From Desulfurococcales archaeon (GTDB taxonomy: Archaea; Thermoproteota; Thermoprotei_A; Sulfolobales; Fervidicoccaceae): 64,000 nt of DNA. The notes beneath the pieces were generated by a model, which did no database searches, was not told where the DNA came from, and was given only the letters and a program-made list of their open reading frames with translations. Shown piece by piece: positions 61,830 to 64,000 of this stretch. Within the stretch, counting starts at the first letter, position 1, and each line of letters starts with the position of its first letter. The DNA lies in assembly GCA_009904015.1 (NCBI GenBank), contig WYEQ01000012.1, positions 1 through 64,000 on the forward strand, in the 5' to 3' direction. Both the position numbers and the translations under genes were made by a program.

Positions 61830-63593
61830 ATGGCTATTGACGACCTGGCTGACAAGGTGCTAGATATTGGTAGGAGAAGGGGCTTTTTCTGGCCAGCCTT
61901 CGAGATTTACGGAGGAGTGGCTGGGTTCTATGACCTAGGTCCCTACGGTGCTTTGCTTAAGCAGAATATCATTGAGGAGTGGAGAAGGCACTTCATAAAA
62001 CGTTACCCAGACTTAATAGTGGAGATAGAAACGCCGGTAATAACGCCTGAGAAGGTGTTCATAGCAAGCGGTCACGTAGAGAACTTTGTTGACCCAATAG
62101 TTGGCTGCAAGAAATGCGGCCGGTTCTTCAGGGCAGACCAGCTAATAGAGGAGAAGCTGGGCGTTAAGGCTGAGGGAAAAAGCGTTGAGGAACTAACAGA
62201 TATAATCAGTAAATCGGGGCTTAGATGCCCCGTGTGTGGTGGTGAGCTAGGAGAAGTCAGGTTATTCAACCTACTTTTCAGAACCCAGATAGGCCCGTAT
62301 CAAGGCTCCGTTGGATTCTTCAGGCCCGAGGCAGCTCAGGGGATGTTTATATCCTTCAAAAGAGTTCACCAGGTTATGAGAAACAAGCTTCCAATAGGGA
62401 TAGCGCAGATAGGAAGAGTGGCTAGAAATGAGATATCTCCAAGGCAAGGGCTGATAAGGCTAAGGGAATTCACAATCATGGAGTTCGAGTTTTTCTTCGA
62501 CCAAAATGAGCCGGGCGCTGACGAGTACATCGATAAGGTGAGGAATGAGAAGCTCTCCTTGATAACAGCTGATATGAGGAGGGAAAAAATAGAGGAGCCG
62601 CAGTCATTCACAATTGACGAGGCCCTTAGGCAAGGCGTGATAAAGACACCATGGATGGCCTTTTGGATGTATGAATCCACGTTATTCCTTGAAAAGATAG
62701 GTGTGCCCAGAACAAACATTGTCTTCGAGGAGAAACTGCCCGAGGAAAGAGCTCATTACTCGAGGCAGACATTCGATCAGCTAGTCAAAACTGCTAGGTG
62801 GGGGTGGATAGAGGTTGCTGGTCATGCCTATAGAGGTGACTACGACTTGTCGAGACACAAGCAGTTCAGCGGGGAGGACCTCACGGTTAGAAAACAGCTT
62901 AGAGAGCCGGTTGAGCGAAGAACGCTTGTCGTGAGGCTAAACAAAGCAGTTCTTGGAAGAGAGCTAAAAGATAAGCTTGATTCCATACAACAACAGATAA
63001 AAAGCATGAGCCCCGAGGTGCTTAAGCGAGAGTTAGATAATAAGGGATTCATAGAAGTGAGTGGGGTAAGGCTCTCCAGGAATCACCTGGTAATCGAGGA
63101 GGTAGTTGAGAAGGTAGTAACAATTAGCGTTACTCCACACGTCGTTGAGCCCTCGTTCGGTAGTGAGAGACTGCTTTATGTGGCGATGGAGTATGCTCTG
63201 AGAGAGAAGCAGGGAAGGCTGATACTTTCTTTCCCAAGAAGAATAGCGCCGGTGAAAGTAGCTGTTCTCCCATTGGTTGATAATGAAAAAATTGTTGGCA
63301 TGGCTAAAAGGATTTACGACATGCTTAAGGAAACAGACCTGATGGTTACATATGACGACTCGGGAAGCATAGGCAGAAGATACGCCAGGGCAGATGAGAT
63401 AGGCGTGCCCGTTTGCGTCACTATTGATTATCAATCCCTCACTGACGGCACGGTTACCCTCAGGGACAGGGACTCGTGGAAGCAGGTCAGGGTCCACGTA
63501 GACAAGCTTGTTGAATCCCTAAGGAGATTTATATATGATAACGTAGAGATTGAGGAGCTGGGGCCCATTTTCTTCTCCGAGGAGAAAGAATAG
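61830..63593 (+). CDS. glyS: glycyl-tRNA synthetase
   Basis: Class II alpha2-type synthetase of 587 aa. FFWPAFEIYGGVAGFYDLGPYGALLK near 20, the zinc-binding insertion CKKCGRFF ... CPVCGG (near 91-138), motif 2 RVARNEISPRQGLIRLREFTIMEFE near 190 and motif 3 PHVVEPSFGSERLLYVAMEYAL near 435 are present, ending with an anticodon-binding domain (IAPVKVAVLPLVDNE). TATA-like TATATATAAG is about 55 bp upstream of the ATG. Confidence 0.96.
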   Translation: MAIDDLADKVLDIGRRRGFFWPAFEIYGGVAGFYDLGPYGALLKQNIIEEWRRHFIKRYPDLIVEIETPVITPEKVFIASGHVENFVDPIVGCKKCGRFFRADQLIEEKLGVKAEGKSVEELTDIISKSGLRCPVCGGELGEVRLFNLLFRTQIGPYQGSVGFFRPEAAQGMFISFKRVHQVMRNKLPIGIAQIGRVARNEISPRQGLIRLREFTIMEFEFFFDQNEPGADEYIDKVRNEKLSLITADMRREKIEEPQSFTIDEALRQGVIKTPWMAFWMYESTLFLEKIGVPRTNIVFEEKLPEERAHYSRQTFDQLVKTARWGWIEVAGHAYRGDYDLSRHKQFSGEDLTVRKQLREPVERRTLVVRLNKAVLGRELKDKLDSIQQQIKSMSPEVLKRELDNKGFIEVSGVRLSRNHLVIEEVVEKVVTISVTPHVVEPSFGSERLLYVAMEYALREKQGRLILSFPRRIAPVKVAVLPLVDNEKIVGMAKRIYDMLKETDLMVTYDDSGSIGRRYARADEIGVPVCVTIDYQSLTDGTVTLRDRDSWKQVRVHVDKLVESLRRFIYDNVEIEELGPIFFSEEKE

Positions 63594-63679
63594 CTGGAGC
63601 GTATAAGGATAAACAATAATTGTTATTACCTATTTATTCTTATTGTTTGGTATTGAGTAATGTTTATGGGTGTTTACCT

Positions 63680-64000
63680 TTGAGCGAGGAACAAAAACAG
63701 GAGATTAAGTCAGAGCAGTCAAAGGAGGAGGAGGTTTACCCACAAAGAAAAATGGATGTGAAGGCACTAGCAGCGGTTGTTCCTCCAGCTACATCTCTGT
63801 TCTCGAGACAAAAAGTGCTTCAGGAAAAAAGAATAAGAGTTAGGTACGGGGAGGTCGAGGAGAACCAGATAAAAATTAACCCACAGCTAGCCTCGCAGCT
63901 TGGAATAACCGATACAGCCGTCCTGGTTGTTGCGGGCAAAAAGAGGTTCACGATGAATGTCATTATCGATGAGGATGTTCCGATGGACATCGTCATCGCA
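63680..64000 (+). CDS. unrecognised protein, cut by the window edge
   Basis: The TTG at 63680 follows GGGTG at a suitable distance and opens a frame that stays open to 64000 (107 codons). A charged Glu/Lys-rich N terminus is followed by MDVKALAAVVPPATSLFSRQ and then RVRYGEVEENQIKINPQLASQLGITDTAVLVVAGKKRFTMNVIID, whose pattern of strands and an LGI turn is like a double-psi or small beta barrel. The family is not recognised, and the 3' end is not in the window. Confidence 0.75.
   Translation, partial: MSEEQKQEIKSEQSKEEEVYPQRKMDVKALAAVVPPATSLFSRQKVLQEKRIRVRYGEVEENQIKINPQLASQLGITDTAVLVVAGKKRFTMNVIIDEDVPMDIVIA

Overview
The window looks like the chromosome of a hyperthermophilic crenarchaeon (Thermoproteota), probably Desulfurococcales-like. 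The evidence is a complete cdvA-cdvB-cdvC (ESCRT-III type) division cluster, a Mre11-Rad50-NurA-HerA operon, a TIP49/RuvBL-type ATPase, SmAP3, an RpoG/Rpb8-like protein, a small CC1-like basic protein, archaeal diphthine synthase, archaeosine-type tRNA-guanine transglycosylase, translin, and archaeal TATA boxes about 25 bp upstream of starts. No ribosomal RNA is present. Species cannot be named from the sequence alone.

Layout. 1-2.7 kb: the trailer end of a long CRISPR array (32 recognisable 24-bp repeats in the window, more to the left), followed by eroded repeats that flank an unrecognised 206-aa gene; no cas genes are visible. 2.9-3.05 kb: a GC-rich structured-RNA candidate. 3.2-6.8 kb: an Alg13/Alg14-type glycosyltransferase, then a minus-strand ECF transporter (QueT, EcfA, EcfT) with a QueC-like enzyme, probably for 7-deazaguanine supply to archaeosine. 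7-7.7 kb: a HEPN/MNT pair. 7.7-13.3 kb: a secretion locus with a SipW/Sec11-type signal peptidase and two exported beta-rich proteins, reminiscent of TasA/AbpA bundling-pilus loci. 13.3-22.2 kb: a primase-like protein and the Mre11-Rad50-NurA-HerA repair operon. 22.5-27.6 kb: a branched-chain amino-acid type ABC transporter. 27.7-34.7 kb: DphB, RibL-like protein, TgtA, TIP49, GcvT and unknowns. 35-38 kb: cdvABC.

38.05-38.12 kb holds what appears to be the separately promoted 3' half of a split tRNA-Lys(CUU), with no 5' half beside it; the tRNA splicing endonuclease EndA lies at 58.7-59.3 kb. 38.3-49.9 kb: carbamate kinase, a beta-propeller surface protein, two type IV pilin-like proteins, translin, S-adenosylhomocysteine hydrolase, an MFS transporter, MobA, an aldo/keto reductase and two intact tRNAs. 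50-54.3 kb: CC1-like protein, hexulose-phosphate synthase, GlmM, Trm112-like, SmAP3 and RpoG-like proteins.

54.3-57.5 kb: an IS607-family element (serine recombinase plus frameshifted tnpB) sits in an MFS transporter gene, and the 104 bp of that gene next to the element's right end are inverted. Short palindromic relics resembling the 3' ends/omega-RNA ends of tnpB elements are scattered through at least eight intergenic gaps, and two longer related copies lie at 28.5 and 49.0 kb. The window ends with EndA, a DUF47 protein, an E1-like enzyme, an ACT protein, glycyl-tRNA synthetase and a gene cut by the edge.

All family assignments come from reading translations and remembered family motifs; no database search was run.
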